From Actinobacteria bacterium UBA6100 (GTDB lineage: Bacteria > Actinomycetota > Coriobacteriia > Anaerosomatales > Anaerosomataceae), in assembly GCA_002423585.1 (NCBI GenBank), contig DIWS01000019.1:55384-119383 (forward strand): 64,000 bases of DNA. The letters are read 5' to 3'. Below the pieces are notes generated by a model. The model was given only the letters and a program-made list of their open reading frames with translations, did not search any database and was not told where the DNA came from. A program made the translations under genes and the position numbers. Below are positions 44,801 through 54,196 of this stretch, in pieces (the first letter of the stretch is position 1; each line of letters opens with the position of its first letter).

Positions 44801-45316
44801 CTAGAGCCAGGTGGTCACTTCTTCGAGCGGACGGCGAGCCGGTCTGCCGGCCGATTCGGCGGAATATCCGATCGGCAGCACCGCGATAGGTGTCACCGGA
44901 GCGACAGCGCCCACGGCCTCGGCGACCGCCTTCTCTTCGAACGCCCCGATCCAGCAGCCTGCCAGCCCGCGGTCGACGGCGGCCAGCAGGATGTTCTCGA
45001 CGGCGGCCGCGGTGTCCTGTAGGGAGTAGAGGTACTCGCCACGATCTCCGTAGCGCGCCGCACACGGCCGCGGATCAACCGCGACCACGATCACCAGCGG
45101 TGCGGCTGCCGCCCAGCGCTGGTGCAGAGCCGCCGCGAGGCGCTCCCGCCCCTCGGCCGAATGGACCACGAAGAAGCGCCACGGCTGGATGTTGCCGGCA
45201 CTCGGGGCGGCCACAGCAGCCTCGAGCAGGGCGCGCGCGTCTTCCTCGCTGACCGCGAGCTTCGGATTGAGGTGCCGGACGCTCCTCCGCTTGGCGATGA
45301 CCTCGCTGAACTCCAT
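44801..45316 (-). CDS. Nitroreductase-family flavoprotein
   Basis: The 171-residue protein opens EFSEVIAKRRSVRHLNPK and has AAPSAGNIQPWRFFVV (FMN-phosphate site), DTAAAVENILLAAVDRGLAGCWIG and LPIGYSAES. It is an NAD(P)H/FMN reductase of unknown substrate. GGGAAGGGA lies before ATG 45316. It heads the minus-strand operon that includes the t6A genes. Confidence 0.88.
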   Translation of the reverse strand: MEFSEVIAKRRSVRHLNPKLAVSEEDARALLEAAVAAPSAGNIQPWRFFVVHSAEGRERLAAALHQRWAAAAPLVIVVAVDPRPCAARYGDRGEYLYSLQDTAAAVENILLAAVDRGLAGCWIGAFEEKAVAEAVGAVAPVTPIAVLPIGYSAESAGRPARRPLEEVTTWL

Positions 45317-45361
45317 CCCGATCCCTTCCCACACCCGCCGGGCACCTCCCGACACGCGCTC

Positions 45362-45367
45362 ATTCTA
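45362..45367 (-). promoter_or_regulatory. Candidate -10 box of nitroreductase operon
   Basis: Minus-strand TAGAAT (45367-45362) lies 45 nt before the ATG. No clear -35 box is seen. Confidence 0.35.
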
Positions 45368-45448
45368 GCCGAGTCCGCGAGGCGCGGCGATGAGCGTGGC
45401 AGGAACTCGGATGCAGGGTGGCGAACATACCAGCAGGAGGTGGAGCCC

Positions 45449-45793
45449 ATGAGCAGTAACAGACCTGATGTCAGGGACGAGGATATCGGCATGCGGGCCT
45501 TCCAGATGCGCAAGGCCAAGGCCGTCGAACGCTCGATCGACCGCATCCGCCAGGGCATCAAGACCGACTGGCCGATGTTCACCCAGCGGGATCTGAACGA
45601 TCTCAACTGGATGCTCGGCGAGCTCTGGGCATACGAGAAGCGTGCTGACTGGGAGGACCTCAAGTTCAGCAAGCTCACGCCGGAGGATGTCACCCAGATC
45701 ATCGAGATCGCCCGCAGGCTGCGCGAGGATCCCCACAACACGGTGGAGACGCTCGAGAACGTCGGAGACATCATCCGCGAACGCAGCGCGTAG
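45449..45793 (+). CDS. Hypothetical 114-residue protein
   Basis: The 114-residue protein is charged and mostly helical: DIGMRAFQMRKAKAVERSI, FTQRDLNDLNWMLGELWAYE, EIARRLREDPHNTVETLENV. It has no signal or membrane segment and no Cys pairs. The AGGAGGTGGAG site and a strong terminator just past it support a real monocistronic gene. I do not recognise the family. Confidence 0.72.
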   Translation: MSSNRPDVRDEDIGMRAFQMRKAKAVERSIDRIRQGIKTDWPMFTQRDLNDLNWMLGELWAYEKRADWEDLKFSKLTPEDVTQIIEIARRLREDPHNTVETLENVGDIIRERSA

Positions 45794-45821
45794 GGTTCTC
45801 CACGCCCACATCGGATCAACG

Positions 45822-45849
45822 AGAACGGCCGCCTTCGGGCGGCCGTTCT
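45822..45849 (+). terminator. Terminator of the 45449 gene
   Basis: AGAACGGCCGCC (45822-45833), loop TTCG, GGCGGCCGTTCT (45838-45849) then TCG. A classic hairpin 29 nt past the stop. Confidence 0.7.
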
Positions 45850-45890
45850 TCGTGCGTGGCGCCCCTCTCATGCAGGCGCATGGAATAGCG

Positions 45891-45935
45891 GTGAGGCGGC
45901 GCCTGGATACCCCCCGGTAGGCAGCACCGCCTCAC
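45891..45935. terminator. Hairpin after V-ATPase operon
   Basis: GTGAGGCGG (45891-45899) pairs with CCGCCTCAC (45927-45935), with an inner GCCT/AGGC stem and a C6 loop. On the minus strand it lies 21 nt past the subunit D stop and is followed by GCTATTCC, so it is the likely operon end. Confidence 0.5.
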
Positions 45936-45955
45936 AGTATGCAAACCGCGAAACG

Positions 45956-46600
45956 CTAGGTGTGTGCGGCCTTCTTCTGTTCGATCTTCCGCTTGACCTT
46001 CTTGAGCCGGAACAGGTCCTCACGGGCACGCTCATCGAGGGCCTGCCGGATGTAGGAGACCTGCTCCTTGAGCTGCGGCACCGTGATCTGCTCGAGGGCG
46101 TTCACGCGGCGGTTCGTCTTCTGGATCTCCTCGCCCAGCCGCTTGAGGCGCGTCTCGATGTCGGCGTATTCGATGATGACATCCAGGATGCGCTCGAACT
46201 TGTCCGCCGTCTCGTCGATACGGGAGGAGACGCCCGTGATGGCGTACCCTCGCGTGAACGACGTACGTAGCGGGCTCTCGCCCTTGGTAACGACCGGGAC
46301 CGAGATACCCATGATCTTCGTACCGGTCATGTCGATCGTGATCTCGCCGCGCGTGGCGAACGCGGCCGAGCGGACCGAGACGGTGCCGTCGACGGCCTTC
46401 GCGATCGCGAGGCTGTACTGCGCCTCGTTGGTCGTGCGCTGCAGGTCGTTGCTGAGCCTCAGCGTCTCATCCATGACGGACATGAACTCGATCAGCAGGG
46501 CGTCACGCTTCTGCTTGAGCAGATCCATGCCCTGCTCCGCAAGCGTGATCTGCTGCTTGCGCTCGAGTAGCTCGGACCTGGTGGGCCTGACTTCTTCCAC
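45956..46600 (-). CDS. atpD: V-type ATP synthase subunit D
   Basis: The 214-residue protein has RPTRSELLERKQQITLAEQG, long coiled-coil helices, and a C-terminal RREALEEI-like NRRVNALEQITVPQL. Subunit D is the central rotor shaft. GTG 46600 has a GAGGAGG site. It is the last gene of the nine-gene V/A-ATPase operon. Confidence 0.92.
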   Translation of the reverse strand: MEEVRPTRSELLERKQQITLAEQGMDLLKQKRDALLIEFMSVMDETLRLSNDLQRTTNEAQYSLAIAKAVDGTVSVRSAAFATRGEITIDMTGTKIMGISVPVVTKGESPLRTSFTRGYAITGVSSRIDETADKFERILDVIIEYADIETRLKRLGEEIQKTNRRVNALEQITVPQLKEQVSYIRQALDERAREDLFRLKKVKRKIEQKKAAHT

Positions 46601-46636
46601 GTCTCACCTCCTCGCGTCGGTCGCCGGTGGCGATGG

Positions 46637-48064
46637 TTAGATGTCGCCCATCTCGGCCGCCTGTGCGATGGCGGTGGGGTGGTACTTGTCGATGAAGTCA
46701 CGTACGCGCTTGAGCTCGCCCATCGGCAACTCGCTCATGAGCTCCCAGCCGATGGTGAGCGTCTCCTCGATGGACCGGCCCACGTCGCCCTGTCCGACGA
46801 TCTGGTGCTCGAACTCATCGGCGAAGTGCAGGAAGCGGCGGTCTGTGTCGGAGAGCGCTTCCTCGCCGACGATGGCCACCAGGCGGCGCAGGTCGCGGCC
46901 CTGCGCGTATGCGGCGTAGAGCTGGTTGGCGACGGCACGATGGTCGTCACGCGTCTTCTCGTCGCCGATACCCAGGTTCATCAGGCGCGACAGGCACGGC
47001 AGCACGTCGATCGGCGGGAAGAGGCCGCGGCGGTGCAGGTGACGTGAGAGCACGATCTGACCCTCGGTGATGTACCCGGTGAGGTCGGGGATCGGGTGCG
47101 TGATGTCGTCGTCGGGCATGGTCAGGATCGGAAGCTGCGTGACCGAGCCCTTCTGGCCCTTGATACGGCCGGCACGCTCGTAGATTGTCGAGAGGTCGGT
47201 GTACATGTAGCCGGGATAGCCACGGCGTCCCGGGACCTCTTCACGAGCGGTCGACACCTCGCGAAGCGCCTCGCAGTAGTTGGTCATGTCCGAAAGGATG
47301 ACGAGGACCTGCAGGTCCTTCTCGAACGCGAGATACTCGGCGACCGTCAGCGCGCACTTCGGGGTAAGCAGTCGCTCGACCGTGGGGTCATCGGCGAGGT
47401 TCAGGAAGAACACGACTCGCTCGAGAGCGCCCGTGGTCTCGAACTGATTCATGAAGTACGCGGCTTCGCGGTGGGTGATACCCATCGCGCCGAAGACGAT
47501 GGCGAACTCCTCGCCCGACTTGACGCGAGCCTGGCGGATGATCTGAGCCGCGAGCTCGTTGGCCGGCAGACCGGAACCCGAGAAGATCGGGAGCTTCTGG
47601 CCGCGGACGAGCGTGTTCAGCCCGTCGATGGCCGAGATGCCGGTCTCGATGAAGTCGGCCGGCTGCGCCCGGCGGTACGGGTTGATCGGCGAGCCGGTGA
47701 TGTCGAGGCGCCGCTCCGGGATGATCGGGGCGCCACCGTCGATCGGCTTGCCGGTGCCGTTCAGAATGCGTCCGAGAAGCTCGGGTGCGACGTCGATTTT
47801 CGCCACTTCCTCGAGGAAGCGGACGCGCGTGCCATCGATGTCGATACCCTGCGTGCCCTCGAACACCTGGATGACGGCGGTCGTGCCCGCCACTTCGAGG
47901 ACCTGACCGCTGCGCTCGCTGCCATCGGGCATGAGCACGGCCACCATCTCGTTGTACGCGACCTTATGGACGTTCTCCACGAAGATCAGAGGACCGGTGA
48001 CGTACGTGAGCGTCCGGTACTCGGTGGAGAGCAGCGAACGGTCGAGTGTTGCCTCGGCGGCCAT
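46637..48064 (-). CDS. atpB: V-type ATP synthase subunit B
   Basis: The 475-residue protein has TEYRTLTYVTGPLIFVENVH and the B-subunit signature PIFSGSGLPANELAAQIIRQ; the P-loop is degenerate, as in all B subunits. GRRGYPGYMYTDLSTIYERA lies near the catalytic interface. It is the non-catalytic hexamer partner of A. Its ATG follows the A-subunit stop directly (TAGATG). Confidence 0.95.
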   Translation of the reverse strand: MAAEATLDRSLLSTEYRTLTYVTGPLIFVENVHKVAYNEMVAVLMPDGSERSGQVLEVAGTTAVIQVFEGTQGIDIDGTRVRFLEEVAKIDVAPELLGRILNGTGKPIDGGAPIIPERRLDITGSPINPYRRAQPADFIETGISAIDGLNTLVRGQKLPIFSGSGLPANELAAQIIRQARVKSGEEFAIVFGAMGITHREAAYFMNQFETTGALERVVFFLNLADDPTVERLLTPKCALTVAEYLAFEKDLQVLVILSDMTNYCEALREVSTAREEVPGRRGYPGYMYTDLSTIYERAGRIKGQKGSVTQLPILTMPDDDITHPIPDLTGYITEGQIVLSRHLHRRGLFPPIDVLPCLSRLMNLGIGDEKTRDDHRAVANQLYAAYAQGRDLRRLVAIVGEEALSDTDRRFLHFADEFEHQIVGQGDVGRSIEETLTIGWELMSELPMGELKRVRDFIDKYHPTAIAQAAEMGDI

Positions 48065-49819
48065 CTACAGCACCTCGATTCCGGCGATCTGTTCACCGAT
48101 CTGCTGGACCAGTTCGGGCATGCGCTCGAGTGCCTGGTCGTGCGGTGTGGTCTTGAGTGTCGAGATCTCGTCACGCGAAGGAAGCTGCAGGACCTGCCTG
48201 AGCGACACGCCGCGAGACATCGCCTGAGTCGCTGCGTCGTTGAACGCGAGGATGGTCTTGAGGATCCAGTACGCCTTCTTGGGCGGACAGTAGGCGTCGA
48301 TGGCGTCGAACGCGAACTGCTGCAGGAAGTCCTCGCGGATCATGCGCGCGACCTCGAGGATGATCTTCTCGGTCTCAGGCAAGGCATCCGGACCGACCAG
48401 CTGCACGATCTCCTGCAGCTCGGTCTCCTTCTGCAGGATGAACATCGCGCGCTCTCGAACGGCGCGCCAGTCATCTGCGACCTCGCTCTCGAACCAGTCC
48501 TGTACCTGACCGAGATACAGGGTGTACGACTTGGTCCAGGAGATCGCCGGGAAGTGCCGGCGGTGCGCCAGAGAGGTGTCCAGCGCCCAGAACGCGCCGG
48601 TCACACGCAGGGAGTTCTGGGTCATCGGCTCGGACATGTCGCCGCCGGGAGGTGAGACGGCGCCGACCATGGTGACCGAGCCGACCCTCTCGCCGTCACC
48701 GAGCGCCTCGACACGGCCGGAACGCTCGTAGAAGCTCGCGAGTCGGGTGGCGAGATAGGCCGGGTAGCCTTCCTCGCCGGGCATCTCTTCCAGACGGCCG
48801 GAGACCTCGCGGAGCGCCTCGCCCCAGCGGGAGGTGGAGTCGGCCATCATCGCGACGTTGTATCCCATGTCACGGTAGTACTCCGCCAGTGTGACGCCCG
48901 TGTAGATCGAGGCTTCACGTGCGGCCACCGGCATGTTCGATGTGTTGGCCACCAGCACGGTACGATCCATCAGCTTGTGGCCGGTGCGCGGGTCGTCGAG
49001 CTCGGGGAACTCGGCGAGGACCTCGGTCATCTCGTTGCCGCGCTCACCGCAGCCCACATAGATGATGATGTCCACGTCCGCCCACTTGGCGAGCGACTGC
49101 TGGGTCACGGTCTTCCCGGTACCGAAGCCGCCAGGGATGATGGCGTTGCCGCCGAGGGCGACGGGGAAGAACGTGTCCAGGATGCGCATACCGGTCATGA
49201 ACGGCGTGGTCGGGTCCAGCTTGCGCTTGTACGGCCGACCGTACCGGACCGGCCACCACTGGCTCATCTTCAGCTCGGTGCCATCGGTCAGCGTGGCGAT
49301 CACATCGTCGATCGTGTACGAACCCGCCTCGACGATGGACGCGATCGTCCCCTGCGTGTTCGGTGGCACCATGACGCGGTGCAGCACCGTCGCACCCTCG
49401 GGAGTGGTGCCGAGCACGTCGCCGCCGGTCACATCCTGACCGACCACGGCCACGGGCGTGAAGTCCCAGAGCTTCGTGCGGTTGAGTGCGCTCGCGACGG
49501 TACCACGGGCGATGAAGTCGCTTCCCGTGTCCTCCGCGATCACCGGCAGCGGACGCTGGATACCGTCATAGATCGACGTCAGCAGTCCGGGGCCGAGCTC
49601 CAGCTTGAGCGCGCCCTCGGTGGACTCGACCGGCTCGCCGATGAGCAGGCCCGACGTGTCTTCGTAGACCTGGATCGTGGCGAGTTCGCCTTCGAGCCTG
49701 ATGACCTCGCCCATGAGGCCGGCATCGCCGACCCGGACGACGTCGTACATCTTGGTCCCGTTCATGCCGTCGGCTACGACGACAGGACCGGTGATCTTTG
49801 AGAGCTTTCCGACAATCAT
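48065..49819 (-). CDS. atpA: V-type ATP synthase subunit A
   Basis: The 584-residue catalytic subunit has the P-loop GGFGTGKTVTQQSLAKW, the non-homologous region, VGCGERGNEMTEVLAEFPEL and SVTMVGAVSPPGGDMSEPM. It hydrolyses or makes ATP at the A/B interface. Its ATG overlaps the subunit F stop by one base (TGATG). Confidence 0.96.
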   Translation of the reverse strand: MIVGKLSKITGPVVVADGMNGTKMYDVVRVGDAGLMGEVIRLEGELATIQVYEDTSGLLIGEPVESTEGALKLELGPGLLTSIYDGIQRPLPVIAEDTGSDFIARGTVASALNRTKLWDFTPVAVVGQDVTGGDVLGTTPEGATVLHRVMVPPNTQGTIASIVEAGSYTIDDVIATLTDGTELKMSQWWPVRYGRPYKRKLDPTTPFMTGMRILDTFFPVALGGNAIIPGGFGTGKTVTQQSLAKWADVDIIIYVGCGERGNEMTEVLAEFPELDDPRTGHKLMDRTVLVANTSNMPVAAREASIYTGVTLAEYYRDMGYNVAMMADSTSRWGEALREVSGRLEEMPGEEGYPAYLATRLASFYERSGRVEALGDGERVGSVTMVGAVSPPGGDMSEPMTQNSLRVTGAFWALDTSLAHRRHFPAISWTKSYTLYLGQVQDWFESEVADDWRAVRERAMFILQKETELQEIVQLVGPDALPETEKIILEVARMIREDFLQQFAFDAIDAYCPPKKAYWILKTILAFNDAATQAMSRGVSLRQVLQLPSRDEISTLKTTPHDQALERMPELVQQIGEQIAGIEVL

Positions 49820-50151
49820 CAGCCTCGCCTCAGTGTAATGTCGAATCCGATGGCCCGTCTGATCAGGCGTGAGAGATACGCCCGATGGTCCTCGTCTGTT
49901 GCCAGCTTCTCGCGTATCGGGAGTGAGATCACGATCGGCCGGTAGGACTGGTTGATCTTCTGCTGCGTGCGCTCGTCGATGTCGGCCATGAAGGCCTCGT
50001 TGACGGCCACGATGCCGCTCTCGTCGTCGTCGATGAGCGCCGAAAGCTTCCGGCGCGCATCCTCGGGCGACTCGGCGACCCTGACTGTGACGCCCGCGAG
50101 TCCGAATCCATCGGCGGTATCAGGGTCGGTGAGGACGATGAGCTTATACAA
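49819..50151 (-). CDS. atpF: V-type ATP synthase subunit F
   Basis: The 110-residue protein has the Rossmann-like KLIVLTDPDTADGFGLAGV and VAVNEAFMADIDERTQQKI, typical of subunit F, which links D to the rotor. TTG 50151 overlaps the subunit C stop by 8 nt and has GAGGAG upstream. Confidence 0.88.
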   Translation of the reverse strand: MYKLIVLTDPDTADGFGLAGVTVRVAESPEDARRKLSALIDDDESGIVAVNEAFMADIDERTQQKINQSYRPIVISLPIREKLATDEDHRAYLSRLIRRAIGFDITLRRG

Positions 50152-51241
50152 TGATGAGCTCCTCTCGCATCCTCTCCTCGGGCATGCCTACTGTCACACC
50201 CTTGACCACGATACGCAGGTTCGTGATCTCGTTCGCCTTCGCCCACAGGTAGCTGATGGTGAGTCCGATCCCCAACGGGTCGCCCTTGCTCGTTTCGAAT
50301 GCGATCCGGAAGAGATAGTCTTCCAGGGCCCGCTCGAAGACCGAGACCGAACCCTTCTCCATGAACAGGAGTGCGACCTCGTCCAGCGGCTTGCCGTAGG
50401 GCGTCTTCTTGATGCGGTTGAACACCTCGTCGACGTCGGACATGCCCGAGAGCTCAAGGAACAGCGGCTCGTCCACCACGTCGCCGCCCGGGAGGAAGAA
50501 GCGTGAAGCGTCTTCTTCCCCAAGATCGGCGTTCAGCAGCCTGATTGCCGTGAGCAGGTTCATCGTGTCGACCTGCGCCGAGAGGAACGTGCGCGCGATC
50601 TCCTTGTTCGCCCGCCAGCCACGGAGGCGCTTGCTCGCCCACTCGTAGTAGTAGCGGTCGAGCGCGAGCTCGAGCAACGACAGGTCCTCTTCCTCCTCGT
50701 ACTGTGGCAGCACCTCGCGCAGGGGGACCGCGAACGGAAGACCCCAGGTCGCCAGCGTATCCACCACTCTGCGGATGTCCGACTGCTTCAGCAACTCGTC
50801 AGCATCGACCTGCGTCAGCTGTCCCACCGCGATCAGGCTGTCGGCTACCTCTTCCTCGTCAAGCTTCATGTGCTTGGCGCGGATGATGGTCTTGACGTTG
50901 AACAGGTCCCATCGTCCGAGGAGCGTGGTCACCAGCGTCGTCGCCTCGTCGTTGCAGTGGCTCAACACCTTGCGGAACGTGCGCGTCATATTGTCCTTGA
51001 GCGCCTCGTCCACCTGGGTGGCGTTCCGCCCGTGCAGGAGTCGACCCTCAAGGTCCGGGCCGTACTCCGTGTCCATGATCTTCTGGATGATCGCGCCGAT
51101 GTCCTTCGCCGTCATCAGTTCATCGAAGAAGGACTGCTTCAGCAGACGCGAACGCATGCCGCGGATGCGGGCGTTCGTGTAACCGTAGTCCCGCCCTCGC
51201 GGACGGTACGTGGAGACGACTGCTGTTTTGCGATCACTCAT
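50144..51241 (-). CDS. atpC: V-type ATP synthase subunit C
   Basis: The 365-residue protein is a helical V-ATPase C/d subunit: GRDYGYTNARIRGMRSRLL, WDLFNVKTIIRAKHM, DRYYYEWASKRLRG and the C-terminal ISYLWAKANEITNLRIV. It connects the rotor to the membrane ring. Its ATG overlaps the subunit E stop (ATGA). Confidence 0.9.
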   Translation of the reverse strand: MSDRKTAVVSTYRPRGRDYGYTNARIRGMRSRLLKQSFFDELMTAKDIGAIIQKIMDTEYGPDLEGRLLHGRNATQVDEALKDNMTRTFRKVLSHCNDEATTLVTTLLGRWDLFNVKTIIRAKHMKLDEEEVADSLIAVGQLTQVDADELLKQSDIRRVVDTLATWGLPFAVPLREVLPQYEEEEDLSLLELALDRYYYEWASKRLRGWRANKEIARTFLSAQVDTMNLLTAIRLLNADLGEEDASRFFLPGGDVVDEPLFLELSGMSDVDEVFNRIKKTPYGKPLDEVALLFMEKGSVSVFERALEDYLFRIAFETSKGDPLGIGLTISYLWAKANEITNLRIVVKGVTVGMPEERMREELIIV

Positions 51242-51816
51242 GAATGCAGGACCTCTGCGACTTGGGCTCCGGCCACGCTACGGGCCTTGAGCATGCGGCT
51301 CTCGAACGTATTGCGACGGACCACGCGGCCTCCGTGTGCCGAGATGATTACCCCGCCGATGGTGTCGAGCGTGGGCACAACGGTGCCCGCGATCCCCAGA
51401 TCGGCGATGACCTTCTTCGCCAGCTCGGCATCTGCCGGCGCCACCTGTACCTCACACTCACTGTCGATCCCGACCAGTGCCTCTTTCGCAAGCGCGCCGA
51501 AGACACGCTCATACTCGGCCGTGCCCCGCATCGCGGCAAGCCGCTCCTTCGCCTGAGCGAAGACCGCGTCGACCGCGTGATCGCGCACCTCGGCCAGGTC
51601 GCGCTTGACCTGCAGACGTGCGGCATTGACCGCTTTGGTCGCCTTGGTCCTGACCGCGTGATCCGCGGCCTCGATCTTGGCTCCCGTGATGCGCTCCGCC
51701 TCATCCCGCGCCTCGTGCTCGACCGCATCCGACTGCACCGTGGCAATGTGCAGGATGTGGTTCACCTCGGCGTCGGCCTGCTCCTCAAGCGCTTTGAAGA
51801 TGTCTTCGATCGCCAT
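51238..51816 (-). CDS. atpE: V-type ATP synthase subunit E
   Basis: The 192-residue protein is highly helical and Ala/Arg/Glu-rich in its first 110 residues, then has a C-terminal globular part (IGGVIISAHGGRVVRRNTFESR) typical of subunit E. It forms the peripheral stalk with subunit H/G. Confidence 0.86.
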   Translation of the reverse strand: MAIEDIFKALEEQADAEVNHILHIATVQSDAVEHEARDEAERITGAKIEAADHAVRTKATKAVNAARLQVKRDLAEVRDHAVDAVFAQAKERLAAMRGTAEYERVFGALAKEALVGIDSECEVQVAPADAELAKKVIADLGIAGTVVPTLDTIGGVIISAHGGRVVRRNTFESRMLKARSVAGAQVAEVLHS

Positions 51817-51866
51817 GCGTCAGTCCTTCCATGAATCCTGAATGGTGGTGCGACGAGCCACCAACA

Positions 51867-52184
51867 CTACGCAGTCATCATGAACGCGATAACGAAACCG
51901 AGCAGGATGATCGTCTCGGGGAGTGCCTGGAGAACGATCAGGGTCGTGCCGGCCTCAGGACGCTCGGCGAGCGTACCGGCGCCAGCGGCACCGATCTTGG
52001 ACTGCGCGAACGCGGTAGCCATGGCAGCGATGCACAGCGACGCACCAGCAGCCGCGTACATGGCGATGTCCACTGAGGGATCACGTGGTGCTGCGGCTTC
52101 CTCGGCGAACGCAATCGCCGGGACCATCATGGTAGTCAGGAATGCACTCCCGAACACCATCTTTGCGAGCCTGTTCTTGATCAT
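51867..52184 (-). CDS. atpK: V-type ATP synthase subunit K (rotor ring)
   Basis: The 105-residue protein has an N-terminal hydrophobic signal-like segment (8-27, ending AIAFA), then a two-helix hairpin (38-62, 80-104) with the ion-binding Glu90 in LQALPETIILLGF. The hairpin is a single one, as in many archaea, not the duplicated 4-helix form of Enterococcus. The N-terminal segment could be cleaved. The Q-x-L-P-E-T motif resembles Na+-type rings but does not prove it. The ATGA start overlaps the I stop. Confidence 0.88.
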   Translation of the reverse strand: MIKNRLAKMVFGSAFLTTMMVPAIAFAEEAAAPRDPSVDIAMYAAAGASLCIAAMATAFAQSKIGAAGAGTLAERPEAGTTLIVLQALPETIILLGFVIAFMMTA

Positions 52185-54148
52185 GCGCTCTTTTCACCTC
52201 CGGTTTTGTGGAACGGCTTGTACTCTGCCTTGCTCGCCTCGTAGTACTTCCCGCCGAACTCCAGGAAGTTGAGACGTAGGGCATGAACTGATGGCGTGAA
52301 GACCGCCAAGGCAAGGTGGATCGTGTGGAACAGGAGTGCTGCGATGATGCCGATAGCGACCGGCATGTCTGCAGCCATCTCGTTGATGGCGCTCGCGAAG
52401 ATCGCGTCGGAAAGACCGATGGCCATGATACGCAGGTAACTCGCGCTGTGAGACATCAGCTCGATGATCTCGACGACACCGATCATGCCGCCGAACCAGA
52501 TGGTGGCGACGGCACCGCCGGCCATCGCGACCGCTCCGATCGCGCGGACCACGGGGTTCGCGTTCAGCAGCACCATCGCGATGATCAGGATGACGAGGCC
52601 GATCATGAGACTGGCCAGACCACCCTTAACCCACGCGTGCTTCTTATGCTTCGTCTTCACTGCGTTCACCAGGCCGAGAATCAGGCCGAAGGTGATCTGG
52701 ATGACACCGAGGCCGAGCGCCGCATACATCAACGGCTCCACGACCATCTCCCGGTTGTACGGAAGGGTGATGCCGAAGATCTTGATCATCGGGAACATGA
52801 ACTCCGCATGATTCCAGAGCAGCCCACCGAAGAACTCGCCGTAGAGGATACCGAACAGGATGGCTGCGGTGGCCGCAGGGCCGAGCAGACCGGTCGCCAG
52901 CTGGACCGATTCGTTCTCCTTGAACTTGAACCGCATCCACAGGATGATCGCGAGCATCACGGCGCCGTAGCCGATATCGCCGACAATCATACCGAAGATG
53001 AGCGGATAGCTGAGCGCCCAGATCATCGACGGATCAACCGTGCCGTACATCGGCTTGCCGCCCATGAAGTAACTCATGACCCACGAGGACGGCTGGACCC
53101 ACTTGGGGTTGTTGAGCGCGACCGGTGTGTCTTTGTAGTCCTTCTCGTCGATCTCGAGCTGGTTGACGATGACATCCAGGCCGAACTTGCTCTGGATGAG
53201 GTCCCGGAACTCCTTGATGCCGTCCACGGGCAGCCAGCCGGTGATCACGAACGCGTACTCGGTCTGCCCGAACTTCGGGATGGCCGAGGTCTCGTCGATC
53301 TTGTCCACAAGGACGTCGCGGATCGTGGTGAGCTTCATGTACCACGTGCTCGACATCGACTCGAGTTCTTCCTTGACCTTCTCCAGCTGCATGGGCAGGT
53401 CGATCCTGCGCTGACGGAGCTGGTCGTACGCCGAGTCGAACGGCATGTCCTGGAACTCGGACGGCAACCGGACCTGGTTGACGTTCTCGACCGCGAGGAA
53501 CTTGTGTACGGCCTCGGAGTACTTCTTGCCGAAGACCATGATGACCGCGGTCGTCTCGTCGTCCACGTCGGTGGATACGATCTCGCACTGATTGTCCGTG
53601 ATGCGGTCGAGTTCCTTCTTGAGGCCCTCGAGCGCACCCTTGTAGCGGCGCTCGACCAGCAGCGCCACGGAGTCATACGCCCCCGTGGTGACGATCTGCT
53701 TGGCCAGCGGCTGGATCTTCTCAAGGATGGGCTCGTAGCGCGCCAGGAGGCCCATCTCGGCCTCCATCGAGAACTGCGCCTGCGCCAGGCTGGAGGTACG
53801 GTCCTCGACCTGATCGATGACACTGGTCACCTCAGCGGCGAGTTCCTTGGAATCCAACTGCCACAACTCGAGGTAGTGCTTGTGCCGCGCGACTTCGTCG
53901 ACAGCTTCCGAGGGGAGGTGCAAGGCCTTGATGATCGAGCGCAGACGGATCAGCAGTTCTTCCATGCGCTCCTGCTCGGCGAGCTGGTTCTCGACCACTT
54001 CCATCTGCTCGAGCGGAAGCTCGCCGGCATTGATCTTCTTCGTGAGGTCCTCGATATGCAGCGTTCCTGCCTCATGGAGCAGACTCAGCACGTCGAAGAA
54101 GATATTCTTCGGGCCGATCAGCTCCATCCGTGCCATTGGGACCAACAT
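52181..54148 (-). CDS. atpI: V-type ATP synthase subunit I
   Basis: The 655-residue protein has a long soluble coiled-coil N-terminal half (to about residue 370) and a membrane half of about seven segments containing PLIFGMIVGDIGYG, FGILYGEFFGG and the channel-helix region SYLRIMAIGL. It holds the stator and ion half-channels. GGAGGG precedes ATG 54148. Confidence 0.93.
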   Translation of the reverse strand: MLVPMARMELIGPKNIFFDVLSLLHEAGTLHIEDLTKKINAGELPLEQMEVVENQLAEQERMEELLIRLRSIIKALHLPSEAVDEVARHKHYLELWQLDSKELAAEVTSVIDQVEDRTSSLAQAQFSMEAEMGLLARYEPILEKIQPLAKQIVTTGAYDSVALLVERRYKGALEGLKKELDRITDNQCEIVSTDVDDETTAVIMVFGKKYSEAVHKFLAVENVNQVRLPSEFQDMPFDSAYDQLRQRRIDLPMQLEKVKEELESMSSTWYMKLTTIRDVLVDKIDETSAIPKFGQTEYAFVITGWLPVDGIKEFRDLIQSKFGLDVIVNQLEIDEKDYKDTPVALNNPKWVQPSSWVMSYFMGGKPMYGTVDPSMIWALSYPLIFGMIVGDIGYGAVMLAIILWMRFKFKENESVQLATGLLGPAATAAILFGILYGEFFGGLLWNHAEFMFPMIKIFGITLPYNREMVVEPLMYAALGLGVIQITFGLILGLVNAVKTKHKKHAWVKGGLASLMIGLVILIIAMVLLNANPVVRAIGAVAMAGGAVATIWFGGMIGVVEIIELMSHSASYLRIMAIGLSDAIFASAINEMAADMPVAIGIIAALLFHTIHLALAVFTPSVHALRLNFLEFGGKYYEASKAEYKPFHKTGGEKSA

Positions 54149-54196
54149 ACGCGCCCTCCCCCCCGATACATCGGGATATGACGAGCTCTGCGAGCG

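Noticed and set aside
45850..45955. Another small RNA gene
   Set aside because: No promoter is clear and the hairpin is well placed to be the V-ATPase operon terminator.
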